Assembly (NCBI GenBank): GCA_033439795.1
Contig: JAUTDP010000002.1
Span: forward strand, 1,984,001 to 2,048,000
DNA: 64,000 nucleotides
From: Sordaria brevicollis
Lineage: Eukaryota; Ascomycota; Sordariomycetes; Sordariales; Sordariaceae
Direction of reading: 5' to 3'
The notes under the pieces were generated by a model. It did no database searches and was not told the DNA's origin. It saw only the letters and a list, made by a program, of their open reading frames with translations. A program made the translations under genes and the position numbers. Positions 11,609 through 23,700 of this stretch are shown piece by piece; the stretch's first letter is position 1; each line of letters starts with the position of its first letter.

Positions 11609-11950
11609 GCGACTATCCTCTAAATTTAGAGGAGCCTTAGATAGTTAAGAACGCCGCTTAGAAGCTTATAGTAGGAAATTGGAATATATTGCTTAATTTA
11701 ATACCTATAAAGATAAGGAGATTTATAAACTTTATAGTATATTTAATATAGAAGAATAGCTATAAGATATAGTATACTACGGATAGGTTTATTAAATACC
11801 GCGGCTCTAATTCTATAAACGCTACGTACGTATTATTAAGAGGGACGATTCGGAGGATTGCGAAATTAACGTTTCGTAATAGAGTATTAAGGTCGCAATT
11901 CCTAAAAGGGTTTTAATTATTTAATTACTTCTTTAACCTAAATCGTTAAC
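11590..11950 (+). pseudogene. Weak coding-like relic
   Basis: One plus frame reads as a charged, helix-prone sequence of about 120 codons, rich in Glu, Lys, Arg, Tyr and Ile. It includes a Glu-Arg-Arg-Leu-Glu-Ala-Tyr-Ser stretch near 11,655 and an Arg-Asp-Asp-Ser-Glu-Asp segment near 11,845. Stops are TAA/TAG only. It runs into the 80-bp tandem duplication at 11,865. No family is recognised, and a chance frame cannot be ruled out. Confidence 0.3.
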
Positions 11951-12024
11951 GTTTTGTAATAGAGTACCGAAGTCGCAATTCTTGAAAGGCTCTAATTACT
12001 TAATTACTTCGTACTCTTTTTTAT
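11865..12024. repeat. 80-bp tandem duplication
   Basis: Two adjoining units start at 11,865 and 11,945, each with TTAACGTTT-GTAATAGAGTA then GTCGCAATTC and TTAATTACTTC. Differences are transitions. Confidence 0.85.
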
Positions 12025-12649
12025 TCAATTATCTCTAAATTAAGCACCTGGCCTATCCCCCCTCTAAATAAGTATATTACTTAATTAATAATATTATTAA
12101 TTGAATTATAATTATTATATTGTATTATTATTATAATTTACTATTTTTAATTTGATTATTTATATTATAAATTAATTAATAAGGATATTACTAATTGATA
12201 GGGGTGTAAACCTCTATGCCGTACGGTAATGTACGTAAAAGTGGTTATTGTAATAGTTTTAATTGGTAAGAGTACTAAGGAGTACGACCGTGGTAATGGA
12301 ATGCCTTCTTAACTTTGTAATTTAGAGCGACCGTTCGTAGTCTTGGTAGAATTCTTCTATAATAAAAACGGAAGGACTGCCAATTCTATGCTTACTTCGT
12401 AATTTCCCGACCGTAAAAACTATATACTCCGATTGCTCCTATAAACCCTACCCTAAGACCTTATACCTCCCAGCTTATTTAGTATGGGGAGTATATATAA
12501 TTTGTAACCGTAGTATAATTTATAACGGTTGAAAAAGAATATACCGTGGCGCTACGGTTGAAATATATATACGGTTGTACTACGGTTGAAATATCGTGTA
12601 ACCGTGACCTAACCGCTAGATAACGGAAAAAGGGTCCCTATATACCCCT
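12025..12649. other. Intergenic with less RIP-like island and short repeats
   Basis: AT-rich to 12,190. Then a stretch (12,190-12,640) keeps TG dinucleotides and mixed composition. It holds a CTACGGTTGAAATAT word twice (about 12,553 and 12,581) and related ACCGT/ACGGT inverted words. No coding frame is supported. It directly abuts the first LINE. Confidence 0.45.
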
Positions 12650-14704
12650 AGGTAAATTTAAGGCTTTCCTTTTTTAAAGAAAAATCCCCAATATTAATAC
12701 CCTTATTTATTTATATAAATTAGGATAAAAAACGTTCTACTATATTATATTCGAATGATTTTAGATAGTAAATACGTAATTTATAATAATCGATTAGTTA
12801 TAAACGTAAAAATAATTCTAAATTTATTTAAATAATAGAATTAAAACCGAAAGAATTTTATTTTAAGCATTTTAGTTAGAATAATTAAATAAATACCGTT
12901 TAATAATCGAATTAAAAAAGGAGCGGCGAAATAAATTCGTTCGTTATTTTTAATTTTTATGTTCTTCCTTTTCTTTTATTTTATTTATTAATACGTTAAA
13001 ACGAAGACGGGGGGAGGATTTCTATTTAATTAAAACTCTATTAAGCTGCGAAAGTAACGATTTATTTAATTATTATTTCTTTTTATAATTAATTAAAGCT
13101 TTTAATATTTTATTATTATCGATAAGTAAACGGTTCTATTCGTCGAATTAATAAATATACTAATATATAATATTAATTACGAATTAATATTAAACGAATT
13201 AATTATTTTTAATATGAATAGAATTAATAAAACGAATAATTAGCGAATTAATTTCTATCGGGGAATTATTACGGGAAGGTATATAATTACCGCTATTATT
13301 CTAAGGAATTTTATTATTATTATTACGAAGTAAATTACCGTTATTACTACGGGGCAAATTATTATTATTATTATAAAGGATATTATCCGAAAGAATATAA
13401 TTACCGATTAAATTATTTTTATTAAAAAAGAAGAATTCGTAATAATTTTTTTTAAAATAATTATTAATTAATTACTTTCTATAGCGAATAAATTATTTAA
13501 AAGTATTAATAAAGCCGTTATTAATAAAACGAAAGCGAATTATACCGGTAAATTCCTTAACGATAATATAGAAGCGGATAAAATAATCGTAAAATTCGTT
13601 ATTAACCGGGTTTCGGGTAACGATTTTCTTTTAAAAAGTAATATAGAAATTATAAAAATTACGAAGCGTATCGATTATATAATACGAAACCGCTAAAATA
13701 TATTAAGTAATTCAACTAAATTTATTTAAAAGGAAATTAGAGTAAAAAATATTAATAATATAGAAGATAGTAATTTATTCGGGTAATTAGGGATATAATA
13801 AATCGATTTAATAATAGCCTTTATATAAATATTATTATTTAAAACGGTTATAAAGGTAAAAAAGGCTTCGGTTAATTAAAGGGTATAAGCGAAATATAAG
13901 GGAATATAAATACGGTTTTAAAGAGGTTAACGTAAAGATAGAATATAATAGAGGGAGGATTTACCCTTTCTTCGGTATATAAAGGAATTTATTATTAATA
14001 AAGAATTTAATAATATATTCGAAATTAATTTTAATATTAATATTAATTATATTAAATATAAGGGTTAATAAAAGAGGGCGAAGGGGAAATAAATATTCGC
14101 CCTTATTTTTATTAGAGGTTTTTATTATTTTACGGAGCGTTTTAGCGTATTTTTAACGGGGAGTAATTATTTCGAATCGATTATTATTATTAATAAAGGA
14201 AGGAAAAGTTTAAAATAGCCTAAAGGATAAGGGGTTTTATATTTAAAAGAAGGAAATCTTTACGTTAATATAAATTATAATAAAAACGTAACCGTTATAA
14301 GGGGAAGAAGAAGATAAAAGAAATAAAGGAGAATTTAACGGTTAAGAAGTTTAATAGCGGTTAAAGGGGTAAATAAATAAAGGAATAGAAGGCGGAAGGT
14401 AGTAATAAATAAAAGGATAGGATAATAAATTAGGAAAGTAGAGCGGTTTAATATTTTAATATAATAATAAATAGAAGGGATAAAATAAAGCGAATATTAA
14501 TTGCGTTAGCGGTAGGTATATACCGCAATTGTAAAACGCCGAAGAAGCGGCGCGGATAGGTCCGCGTTGGGAATTATAACCGGGGTTTTTATTTGGGGCG
14601 TTTAATACCTACGGTTTTATCCTACGGGGAATTGGAAATAGATTTTATATTATATTAGCGCTATAGATTTAGCTAGGGAATAAGATTTTTACTTACTTAC
14701 TTAC
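12650..14704 (+). mobile_element. LINE copy H, 5'-truncated
   Basis: About 2.05 kb of the LINE family. The start corresponds to the C-terminal Cys/His motif of ORF2 (compare 59,805 in copy C). It runs to the common 3' end with the GGCGCGG hairpin (14,549) and the (TTAC)n tail at 14,690-14,704. LINE copy D begins directly after the tail, in the same orientation. I found no target-site duplication for H alone, so H and D may be one head-to-tail integration. Heavily RIP-scarred. Confidence 0.8.
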
Positions 14705-16770
14705 CGAGTAGGTAGGGGAGAGAGGTATAGAGTTCGAAATGAATAAGACGGAGCTAATGCATTTTACGCGGACGAGGGCATTAAGAATGGAAATTCTCCA
14801 ATTCGGGGATATTATACTTCGACCGACGGAATCGACAAAATTCCTAGGCGTTTAGTTAAACCGTGAATTCAATTATTAAACCTATACGGAGGCTATTAAA
14901 AAGAAACTAAAGACTTAAACGAATATATTAACCCAATTAATTATAAAGATTTAGGGTTATTCCTTTATTCGCGCAAAGGAAATTTATACTAAATATATTC
15001 GAAATATAATTATATATAGAGCTTTAATTTTCTATTAACCGATAAAAATATATAATAAACCCCGAAGAATAGTAATCGAATTAATTAAATATTAAATTAA
15101 ATATTTAAAAATCGTCGCCGGGGCGTATAAAGCTACGCCAGTACGGAATTTTAAAATAAAAACTTTTTGCCCGCTATTTAACCTCTATTTTAATGAACGG
15201 GTAAGGGCTTTCGAAGAGAGATTCGCCCGTATAAATTAGGTTAAATTCGTCCGAAGAATAATAATTTAAATAATTAATTATATTTAGATAAAACGAATAA
15301 GAGGTTAATTATTTATTAATAGACCGGAAAGTAATACTATTAAAATTAAATAGGTAAAAAAATAAATATTAATAAAAAATTTTATAGCGATTATAGTAGA
15401 ATTACCCTTAATAATGGGTATACCCGTTTAATTATTATAACCGCTAGAACCTTTAACCTTCGATTGAAAAATATAATTAAAGGATATTACGAAGAGAGAA
15501 TAAATATTGCGCTATAATTATTAATTAATAATAATAATAATTAAATTAAATCGGCGGTATAAATTTACAATTATTAATTTCGATCCGAAATTTAATAATA
15601 TTATAATAAAACGGTATATAATCGATTAGAAAAAAAAGAAGCGGAAAAAAACTTAATTTTCGGAGGATAATAAAAATTATTATTTATTAACGAAAGCGAA
15701 AAATTCCCTCCTTATTTAAACGAAAATAGAAATAATCGGCCTTAAAGCTTTCTTTTTCTAAAAGAGAATCCCCGATATTAATACCCCTATTTATTTATAC
15801 GGATTAAAAAGAAAGACGTTCTATTATATTGTATTCGAATATTTCCGGATAGTAAATACGTAATTCGTAATAACCAATTAATTATAAACGTAGGAATAAT
15901 TTTAAATTTATTTAAATAATAGAATTAAAGCCGAAAGAATCCTATTATATATATTTCGGTTAAAACGATTAAATAAATACTATTTAATAATTAAATTAGA
16001 AAAAGAGCGGCGAAATAAATTCGTTCGCTATTTTTAATTTTCTTTTCTTCCTTTTCTTTTACTTTTATTTACCAATACGCTAAAATAAGGACGGGGAGAA
16101 GATTTTTATTTAATTAAAAATCTATTAAATTATAAAAGCGACGACCTATTTAATTATTATTTCCTCTTATAATTAATTAAAACTTTTAATATTTTATTAT
16201 TATTAACGAATAAACGGTTTTATTCGTCGAATTAACGAATATATTAACGTATAATATCAATTATAAATTAACGCTAAACGAATTAATTATTATTAATAAG
16301 AACGGGACTGGTAAAATAAATAATTAGCGAATTAATTTCTATTAGGGAATTATTATAGGAAAGTATACGAATACTATTATTACTTTAAAGAATTTTATTA
16401 CTACCGTTATAAAATAAATTACCGCTATTATTACGGGGTAAATTATTATTATTATTATAGAAGATACTACCTAAAGGAATATAATTACCGATTAAATTAT
16501 TTTTATTAAAAAGGAGGAATTCGTAATAATTTTTTTAGAAATAATCGTTAATTAATTACTTTCTATAGCGAATAAATTATTTAAGGATGCCGGTAAAACC
16601 GTTATTAATAAGGTAAGGGCGAATCGCGCCGGTAAATTCTTTAATAACGATATAGAAATAAATAAAATAATCGCGGAATTCGCTATTAACCGGATTTTAA
16701 ATAATAACTTTATTTTGAAAAAAAATTATAAAAATCGTAAAAACCGCGAAGCGTATTAATTATATAATAC
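14705..16770 (+). mobile_element. LINE copy D, left part (5'-truncated; split by gypsy)
   Basis: Starts just downstream of the reverse-transcriptase FADD position (compare 58,770 in copy C). The first 180 bp keep TG and CA and read well as the NKTEL-FTR region that follows the palm in fungal LINE polymerases. It continues through the thumb and C-terminal motif (about 15,660-15,850) into the 3' region. It is cut at 16,770 by the gypsy element; ATACG is duplicated at 16,766-16,770 and 35,533-35,537. Resumes at 35,533. Confidence 0.85.
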
Positions 16771-17024
16771 GTGTCACGAGCGACGTGGTCACGAGAGACA
16801 AGCTTAATACGTTAAATCCAGGTCTATTATAGAATCACAAGATAAAGAAGAAAAGAAGAAACGAACAAAGGGTACGCCCCGCGCCAAAGTTTTATACCTA
16901 GGCGCGGGCGACCTACGAAGGCGGTACGCAATTATATACACTAATACGGTTAACCTTTATTAAATAACCGCCCGAACAATAATCGGTCCGCTAAATAGGG
17001 ACCCTATTTATTAACGCTATAATA
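16771..17024 (-). repeat. Gypsy 3' LTR
   Basis: 254 bp, beginning TGTCACGAGCG on the plus strand. It aligns along its length with 35,279-35,532, differing almost only by transitions. The outer (left) half keeps CA and TG; the inner (right) half is converted to TA-rich sequence. Confidence 0.92.
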
Positions 17025-17042
17025 TTACCCCCCCTTCGAAAA
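17025..17042 (-). promoter_or_regulatory. Gypsy polypurine tract
   Basis: Directly inside the 3' LTR the minus strand reads CGAAGGGGGGGTAA. A purine run touching the 3' LTR is where plus-strand DNA synthesis is primed in LTR retrotransposons. Confidence 0.7.
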
Positions 17043-18600
17043 AAATTTACTCCGAATTTTCGAAATATTAAAATTATTATTATATATAAAATAAATCCTT
17101 TATTTCCTAACATCTATTATCCTTTTCAACCTTTTTATACCCTTCTTTAAAGGAATATTATTATCCGGGTAATTTTTATCGAATTCCTTTACTTTTACCT
17201 TCTATAATTATTTTTTTAAATATAATAGTAGGTTTAAGTATTTTAGGTACGCTTTATAGTAAATTCGTAATAATTTAAATAAATTTTTCAAATTTTTAAT
17301 ATCGTAGAATTTCGGGTCCAGGTCGTCTTCTTTTTAATTTATTTAATATTAAAATTTATTAAAATATACTTAAGAAATTAGAATCTCCTTTATTTTCTTC
17401 TTAATATTATTATTAATATATTTTTCCGTTAATTCTTTTAATTTCTAACCGGGTAATAAATTATTAAAGTATTTCTTTAACCGATTCGTATAGAAAACGT
17501 TTATTCCCCTCTACCCTTCTAAGATTTTTAATTTAAATAAATAATTATATTTTTCTTTAATTTTAAAATATCGGTTAATTAAAGGAAAATCGAATTTATA
17601 ATTTAGCCGGTCGGTAAATTCGTTCCGTTTAATAATAAATATTTTATTTTTAGGACCGAAATCCAAGACGTACTAATATTTATTTACTTATTTAATTATT
17701 TATTTTTAAGCTTTAATAATATATTCCCTAACTTTCTCTATAAAGCTTCGTATTTATTTTATTATTCTTTATATATTTTTATAGTTAAACTTCTCTTTAA
17801 TTATTAACCGAATACCGTTAAAATTTATACGTATTTCCTAATTTAAAGTATTAAGTATAAGGAACTTTTTTAATACTTCGTATAATTAGATTCCTTTTAA
17901 ATTATTATATAATATCCTTATTTAAACGACGTATTATTAGGATCGTTTCCGATTAATTATCTTAAAAATAATTAATAAAAGGACGAAAACGTTAATCGAA
18001 ATATTCGTTTATAATTTCCGCTTATTTAATAATTTAATTATAATTCGAGGAAACTAATTTCTATTAGATATTAAGAATTTTTATTAATTCGTTTATAAAA
18101 TTTAAAATAAATTAGGGACCTTTATCCGAAATAATTTCATTTAATAATTTATAAATATAATATAAACTTTCGTAATATATACGGGCTACGTCTTTAATAA
18201 TTATTATAATAAAATAAAGGATAATTTATAATATTTTATTTAATCGGTTTATTATTATAAATACGTTATTAAATCTTTATTTATCTTTAAATATTAATTT
18301 AAAATCTACGATTAAATTCTATTAAATATATTAGGCCGTTAGAATGGGCTTTAATTTGCCGGGTATTTTATTACGGGGAACCTTCGAAATATAATATATT
18401 ACATAATTAGCAACGAAACGGTCGACGTTACTAATTATCCTTAATTATTAATATTATATAGAAATTAAACGTTTTATTTTATTCTAACCCGGATAAGCGG
18501 TAATAATTTTCGTATATAATTTATAAATAACTTAGGCTTTTAAAATACTAAACGGTATAATAAATTTATCGAAACGGGTAAAGATTTTGTTAGTAATAAA
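17043..18600 (-). pseudogene. Gypsy integrase relic
   Basis: The integrase would insert the cDNA into the genome. On the minus strand a zinc-binding-like region (about 18,370-18,500, including KVPRNK) leads into the catalytic core. The first Asp lies in IVDFK (about 18,304-18,309), the second in SDKGP-stop-F (18,108-18,131; the stop is Gln in the family). The third catalytic residue is not placed with confidence. The part left of 18,100 is the C-terminal domain and is poorly readable; a chromodomain cannot be claimed. In-frame TAA/TAG show it is dead. Confidence 0.8.
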
Positions 18601-20747
18601 TTAATATTTATTTTCCCCCTTTTTAATTATATCTTAATAGATTTCTAAGTTTAAGTAAATTTTATTTTCGAATATAAAATAATTTATTAAAAGGTATCCC
18701 TTTAAACGTTCTTCGTAATTACCTTCCGCGATTTTTAGGTTAATTTTTATAAGGGCTTTTAAAAACGAAATAAATATATAAATAATATTAATATTATTAA
18801 TTATATCGTTAGGTTATACTATATAACCGTTTTCTAAGCTTTTAAAGAATTAGAAAGTATATTAAACCTCTTATTTAACTTTTTAGCTCTTTAAGTCTTC
18901 TACTTTCTTTAATAAAGTATTAATAATTCTATTCTCCTTTTTTAACCGATATAATATAATAAAATAATATTAGGATAAGAATTCCGCCCAATTTGCTTAT
19001 TATAAATTTAAAAATTTTTTAATATTAAATTATTTAAACGCTTTATTATCTATAAGGACTAGGAAAGGTTTGTATAAATTAATAAATTCTACCCGTTAAT
19101 ATTATAGGGTTTTAACGATAATTATTAATTCTTTATTATAAATTGAATAATTACATTCTATTTTATATATAATTTTAAAATAGAAGGTAACCGGACGTTA
19201 TTTATCGTCGACTAATTAGAATAAAATTCCCGTTACTATTTTATTTAAAGCGTCCGTTTCTACCCGTATCGGTTATTTATATTTAAAATACGTTAAAATA
19301 AATATTAATAATAATCGTCCTTTAAATTCTTCGAAGGCGGTTTAATAATCCTTATTTTAATTAAAGACCTCTCCTTTTTTCGTTATTATTATTAATAATT
19401 TAACGATCCGGCTATAATTTTTAACGAAGTGCCGGTAGAAATTATAAAACCTTAAGAAAGATTATACTCTTTATATATTTATTAAAACTTATTAATCCTT
19501 TACGACCGCGATCTTCTATAAATCGACGGATACGCTATCGGTTTCGATAATAAAACTTAAGAATTTAATCTTCTTAATATAGAATTCGCATTTATCCAAG
19601 TCCGCTTATAATCCCGCTACCTCCAATCTAGCCAATACCTTTTTAATATAAATTTTATATTCCTTTAAATTATTTAAAAAAATAAGGATATTATTAATAT
19701 ATATACTATAGAAATTATCGAAATATCCTATTAATATTTTATTAATATATTGTTAAAACGTTAATAATTTATTAATTAATTTAAAAGGTAAGACTTTATA
19801 TTTATACGTACCGTATTTCGTTCGGAATATTATAAATTCTTTATCGTCGGGGTATATACGGATTTAATAGAAGGCCTATTTAATATTAATCTTCGAAAAA
19901 ATCTTCGCTTAATTAATTTTAATAATAATCTTATTAATTAAGGGAAGAAGGTACCTATCTTTCTTTATAATAGCGTTAAATTTTCGATAATCCACGTAGA
20001 ATTTCAATCTACTATTGGCCTTAAGTACGAAGAGGATAGGCGTAGCCTAAGGTATAGAATTACTTTCGATAAAGCTTTTAATTAATATTTTATTTATATA
20101 TTTTTAATAGGCTTTTAATTTATTAATTAATACTTTATATAATAGGTTATATTTAAAGTCTTTAAGCTTTATTCCGTTTATTAAATCGATTTTATAATTA
20201 TTAATATAATAATCCGGTAGGGTATTGGACTCCTTTTTATTAAATATATTTAAATATTCGTAAGTATATTTAAGGATTTCTTTCTTAATTTATTCGTATA
20301 ATTCTACCTCATCCTTAACGAAGGCTTATTTTTTATAATCGTTAATAAATCGGTCGAATTCGTAAAAATTAATTACCCTTATATATTTTCGTTTAATAAA
20401 TATAAGAAAAATATTAGTACCAATTACCGCAAAGTCGTTATAATATTTATATTATCCTACGCTATCTCTTTTTAATCGGTATCGGCCCCGCGTATTTTCG
20501 CCTTAGAGGGGGTCGTTTTTTCGTTTAATTTCTAATATTTTAATATATTCTTATTACGTAAGTATCGCGTTTTCCTCCTCTTACTTTAAAACGTATTAAT
20601 CCAATAATTATCGTTCTATTTTCATTAAATTTTTATTTTCTCCGCATTAAATCGGTCGTTTTTTTAATTCTTCGAATAATTCGATTAATTAGCCGGGTTT
20701 TATTAAAAGCGATAATATCGCATTTTTAATAAGTATTTCGAATTTTT
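18601..20747 (-). pseudogene. Gypsy reverse transcriptase / RNase H relic
   Basis: On the minus strand [11 protein letters not shown] at about 19,970-20,004 matches the conserved (F/C)VDYR-LN block of Ty3/gypsy RT. It is followed toward the left by IYINNILIF at about 19,683-19,708. In living elements this is Y-(L/I)-D-D; here both Asp codons (GAT) became AAT, as expected when TG becomes TA. RNase H should lie at about 18,600-19,450 but I see no clear motif. The upstream part of pol continues across the LINE E insertion at 29,371-29,952. Confidence 0.88.
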
Positions 20748-20763
20748 AAATACATTTATTAAG

Positions 20764-23700
20764 TAAAATTCTTATTCCCTAGCTATATCTATAGCGCTAA
20801 TATAGCATGGGGTCCATCTCCGATTCCCCGTAGGATAAAACCGTAAGTATTAAGCGCCTTAAATAAAAACCCCGGCTATATTTCCCGGCGCGGACCTATC
20901 CGCGCCACTTCTTTAGCGTTCTACAATCGTAATATATACCTACCGTTAATATAATTAATATCCGTTTTATCCTTTCTATTTATTATTATATTAGAAAATT
21001 AAACCGTTTTACCTTCTTAATCCGCCGTCCTATCCTTTATTTATTACTATTTTTCGCCTTCTATTCCTTTATTTATTTATTCTTTTAACCGCTATTAAAC
21101 CTCTTACCCGTTAAACCTTCTTTTATTCCTTTTATCCTCTTCCTCCCCCTATTATAATTACGTCTCTATTATAATTTATATTAGCGTAAAGATTTCCTTC
21201 CCTTAAATATAAAAACCCCCTATCCCCCGGGCTTATTTAAATTTTTCCTTCTTTTAATAATAATAATAATCGATTCGAAATAGCTATTCCCCGTTAAAAA
21301 CGTATTAAAGCGTTTTATAAAATAATAAAAACCTCCGACGAAAATAAAAGCGAAGATTCGTTTCCCTTTTACCCTCCTTCGCTAACCCCTATATTTAATA
21401 CGGTTAATATTAATATTAAAATTAATTTCGAATATATTATTAAATTCTTTATTAATAATAAATTTTTCTAAATATTGGAAAAAGGGTAAATCTTCCCTCC
21501 GTTACGTTTTATCTTTATATTAACCTTTCCGAAGCTATATTTATATTTTTCTATATTTCGCCTATATTTTTTAATTAATTAAGGCCCTTTTCGCCTTCTT
21601 AACCGTCCCGGGTTATATTATTTATATAAAGGCCGTTATTAAATCGATTTATTATATCCTTAATTACCCGAATAAATTATTATTTTTTATATTGTTAATA
21701 TTTCTTATTTTAATTCGTTTTTAAATATATTTAATTAGGTTATTTAATATATTTTAATAATTTCGCGTTATATAGTCGATACGCTTTATAACTTTTACAA
21801 TTTCTATAATACTTTTTAAAAGAAAATCGTTACTAAAGACCCGGCTAGTAGCGAATTCCGCGATTATTTTATTTACTTCTATATCGTCGTTAAGGAATTT
21901 ACCGGCGCGATTCGCCTTCGCCTTATTAACGATAGCTTTACTAATACTTTTAAATAATTTATTTACTATAGAAAATAATTAATTAATAATTACCTTTAAA
22001 AAAACTATTACGAATTCCTCCTTTTTAATAAGGATAATTTAATTAGTAATTATATTCCTTCGAATAATATCCCCTATTATAATAATAGTAATTTACCCTA
22101 TAATAATAATGGTAATTTATTTTATAGTAGTAGCGGTAGAATTCTTTAAAATAATAACGGTATTCGTATACTTTCCTATAATAATTCCCCGATAAAAATT
22201 AATTCGCCGGCTATTCGTCCTACCGGTCCCGTTCCTACTAATAATAATTAATTTATTTAACGTTAATTCGTAATTAATATTATACGTTAATATATTTATT
22301 AATTTAATAAATAAAACTATTTATTTACCGATAATAATAAAATACTAAAAATTTTAATTAATTATAAAAAGAAATAATAATTAAATAAAGTAAATAAAAT
22401 TCTTATTCCCTAGCTAAATTTATAGCGCCAATATAGTATAGGGTCCATCTCCGATTCCCCGTAGGATAAAACCGTAGGCGTTAAGCGCCCCGGATAAAAA
22501 CCCCGGTTATATTTCTCGGCGCGGACCTATCCGCGTTACTTTTTCGGCGTTCTATAATCGTAATATATATTTACCGCCAATACGATTAATATCCATTTTA
22601 TCCTTTCTATTTACTATTATACTAAAATATTAAACCGTTTTACCTTTTTAATCCGCCGTCCCGTCTTTTATTTATTACCGCCTTCCGCCTTTTATTCTTC
22701 CGCCCGTTTACCCTTTTAACCGCCTTTAAACCTCCTAATTGTTAAATCTTCTTTTATTCCTTTTATCCTCTTCTTCCTTCTATTATAGCTATATTTTTAC
22801 TACGGTTTATATTAACGTAAAGATTTCCCTCCCCTAAATATAAAAACCCCCCTATCCCCTAAATTTTTTTAGGCTTTTCCTTCTTTTAATAATAATAATC
22901 GATTCGAAATAATTACTCCCTATTAAAAATATATTAAGGCGTTCTATAAAATAATAAAAATTTCTAACGAAAATAAGGGCGAAAATTCGTTTCCCTTTCG
23001 CCCTCCTTCGCCGACCCTTATATTTAATATAATTAATACCGATATTAAAATTAATTTCGAATATATTATTAAACGCTTTATTAATAATAAATTCTTTTAT
23101 ATATTAAAAAAAGGGTAAATCCTCTTTCCGCTACGTTTTATTTTTATATTAATTTTTCCGAAATTATATTTATATTCCCCCGTATTTTATTTATACCCTT
23201 TAATTAATTAAAGCCCTTTTTTCCTTCTTAATTATCCCGGGTTATAATATTTATATAAAGGCCGTCGTTAAATCGATTTATTATATCCTTAATTATTTAA
23301 GTAAATTATTATTTTCTATATTATTAACGTTTTTTATTTTAATTCGTCTTTAAATAAATTTAATTAAGTTATTTAATATATTTTAATAATTTCGTATTAT
23401 ATAATCGATACCCTTCGCGGTTTTTACGATCTTTATAATATTTTTTAGGAAAAGGTTATTAATAAAGACCTAATTAGTAGTAAATTCTATAATTATTTTA
23501 TCCGTTTCCGTATTATTATTAAGGAATTTACCGGTATAATTCGCTTTTATTTTATTAACGACGGTTTTACCGGTACCCTAAAGTAATTTATTCGTTATAG
23601 AAAATAATTAATTAACGATTACCTTTAGAAAAATTATTACGAATTTTTCCTTTTTAATAAAAATAGTTTAATTAACGGTTATATTCTTTTAGGTAGTATC

